Origin: Bacillota bacterium
GTDB lineage: Bacteria > Bacillota > Clostridia > Lachnospirales > Lachnospiraceae
Assembly: GCA_023392995.1 (NCBI GenBank)
Contig: JAEWMZ010000065.1
Coordinates: 1-6,591 of the forward strand
Reading direction: 5' to 3'
Length of the DNA: 6,591 nt
Every line of letters starts with the position of its first letter. Position 1 is the first letter of the stretch. Both the position numbers and the translations under genes were made by a program. This document shows positions 6,492-6,591 of the stretch, piece after piece. The notes below the pieces were generated by a model that worked only from the letters and a program-made list of their open reading frames with translations, had not been told where the DNA came from and searched no databases.

Positions 6492-6518
6492 ACTATACTC
6501 CGTTATACCATATTTCAA
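6492..6518 (-). promoter_or_regulatory. Probable promoter of the chaperone-ygiQ operon
   Basis: Two overlapping minus-strand options exist. One is an extended -10, TGG-TATAAC (6510-6502), with no good -35, which would start RNA near 6495 and give a ~65-nt leader. The other is TTGAAA (6518-6513) with TATAGT (6497-6492) at a short 15-bp spacing. The first is preferred because the TGn motif and a 5-of-6 hexamer coincide. No other promoter is visible between here and ygiQ. Confidence 0.45.
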
Positions 6519-6591
6519 AAGAAAAGGAAAGTAAAAATCTAGATTTCACAAATATTTCATTTTACTTTAACTATTGTGCAACTATTACATA

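Overview
This is an ordinary-looking chromosomal segment from a low-to-moderate GC anaerobic Firmicute. The best guess is a Lachnospiraceae/Clostridium cluster XIVa relative. The grounds are A/T-leaning sequence with AAAGGA-type ribosome binding sites, a Clostridia-style lipid-anchored trigger-factor-like chaperone, a heterodimer-type ABC exporter subunit, and a DEAD-box helicase with a DbpA-type tail. The taxonomic call is inference from protein style; there is no rRNA to confirm it.

Layout. Positions 1-785 (+) hold the C-terminal nucleotide-binding domain of an ABC exporter whose membrane half lies outside the window. A 20-bp perfect hairpin (845-900) separates it from a convergent gene and can terminate both. 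Positions 901-2490 (-) encode a complete DEAD-box RNA helicase with a C-terminal DbpA-type RNA-binding domain (DeaD/CsdA-like). Positions 2491-3095 are a 605-bp gap without a convincing gene, but it is well structured. On the minus strand it carries a near-consensus sigma-A promoter (3009-3038), then an intrinsic terminator (2928-2962), then three tandem imperfect ~60-bp stem-loop repeats (about 2744-2925), then a ~240-nt stretch leading to the helicase RBS. Positions 3096-5276 (-) encode a YgiQ/UPF0313 radical SAM protein with a repetitive basic tail. It is preceded by only 14 bp by a lipid-anchored FKBP/trigger-factor-like peptidyl-prolyl isomerase (5291-6430, -). The rightmost 160 bp hold its probable promoter.

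How the parts work together. The isomerase-chaperone and the radical SAM gene look like one two-gene operon read leftwards and ending at the 2928-2962 terminator. The helicase is read in the same direction from its own signals. The promoter just past the radical SAM stop codon would make either a ~75-nt small RNA ending at the terminator or, on read-through, a leader of about 510 nt for the helicase that includes the triple-hairpin block. Such a leader on an RNA-remodelling (often cold-induced) helicase is the most interesting regulatory possibility here. I see no mobile element, CRISPR array, tRNA or rRNA, and no clear new defence or biosynthetic system; the gap at 2491-3095 is the part worth a second look.
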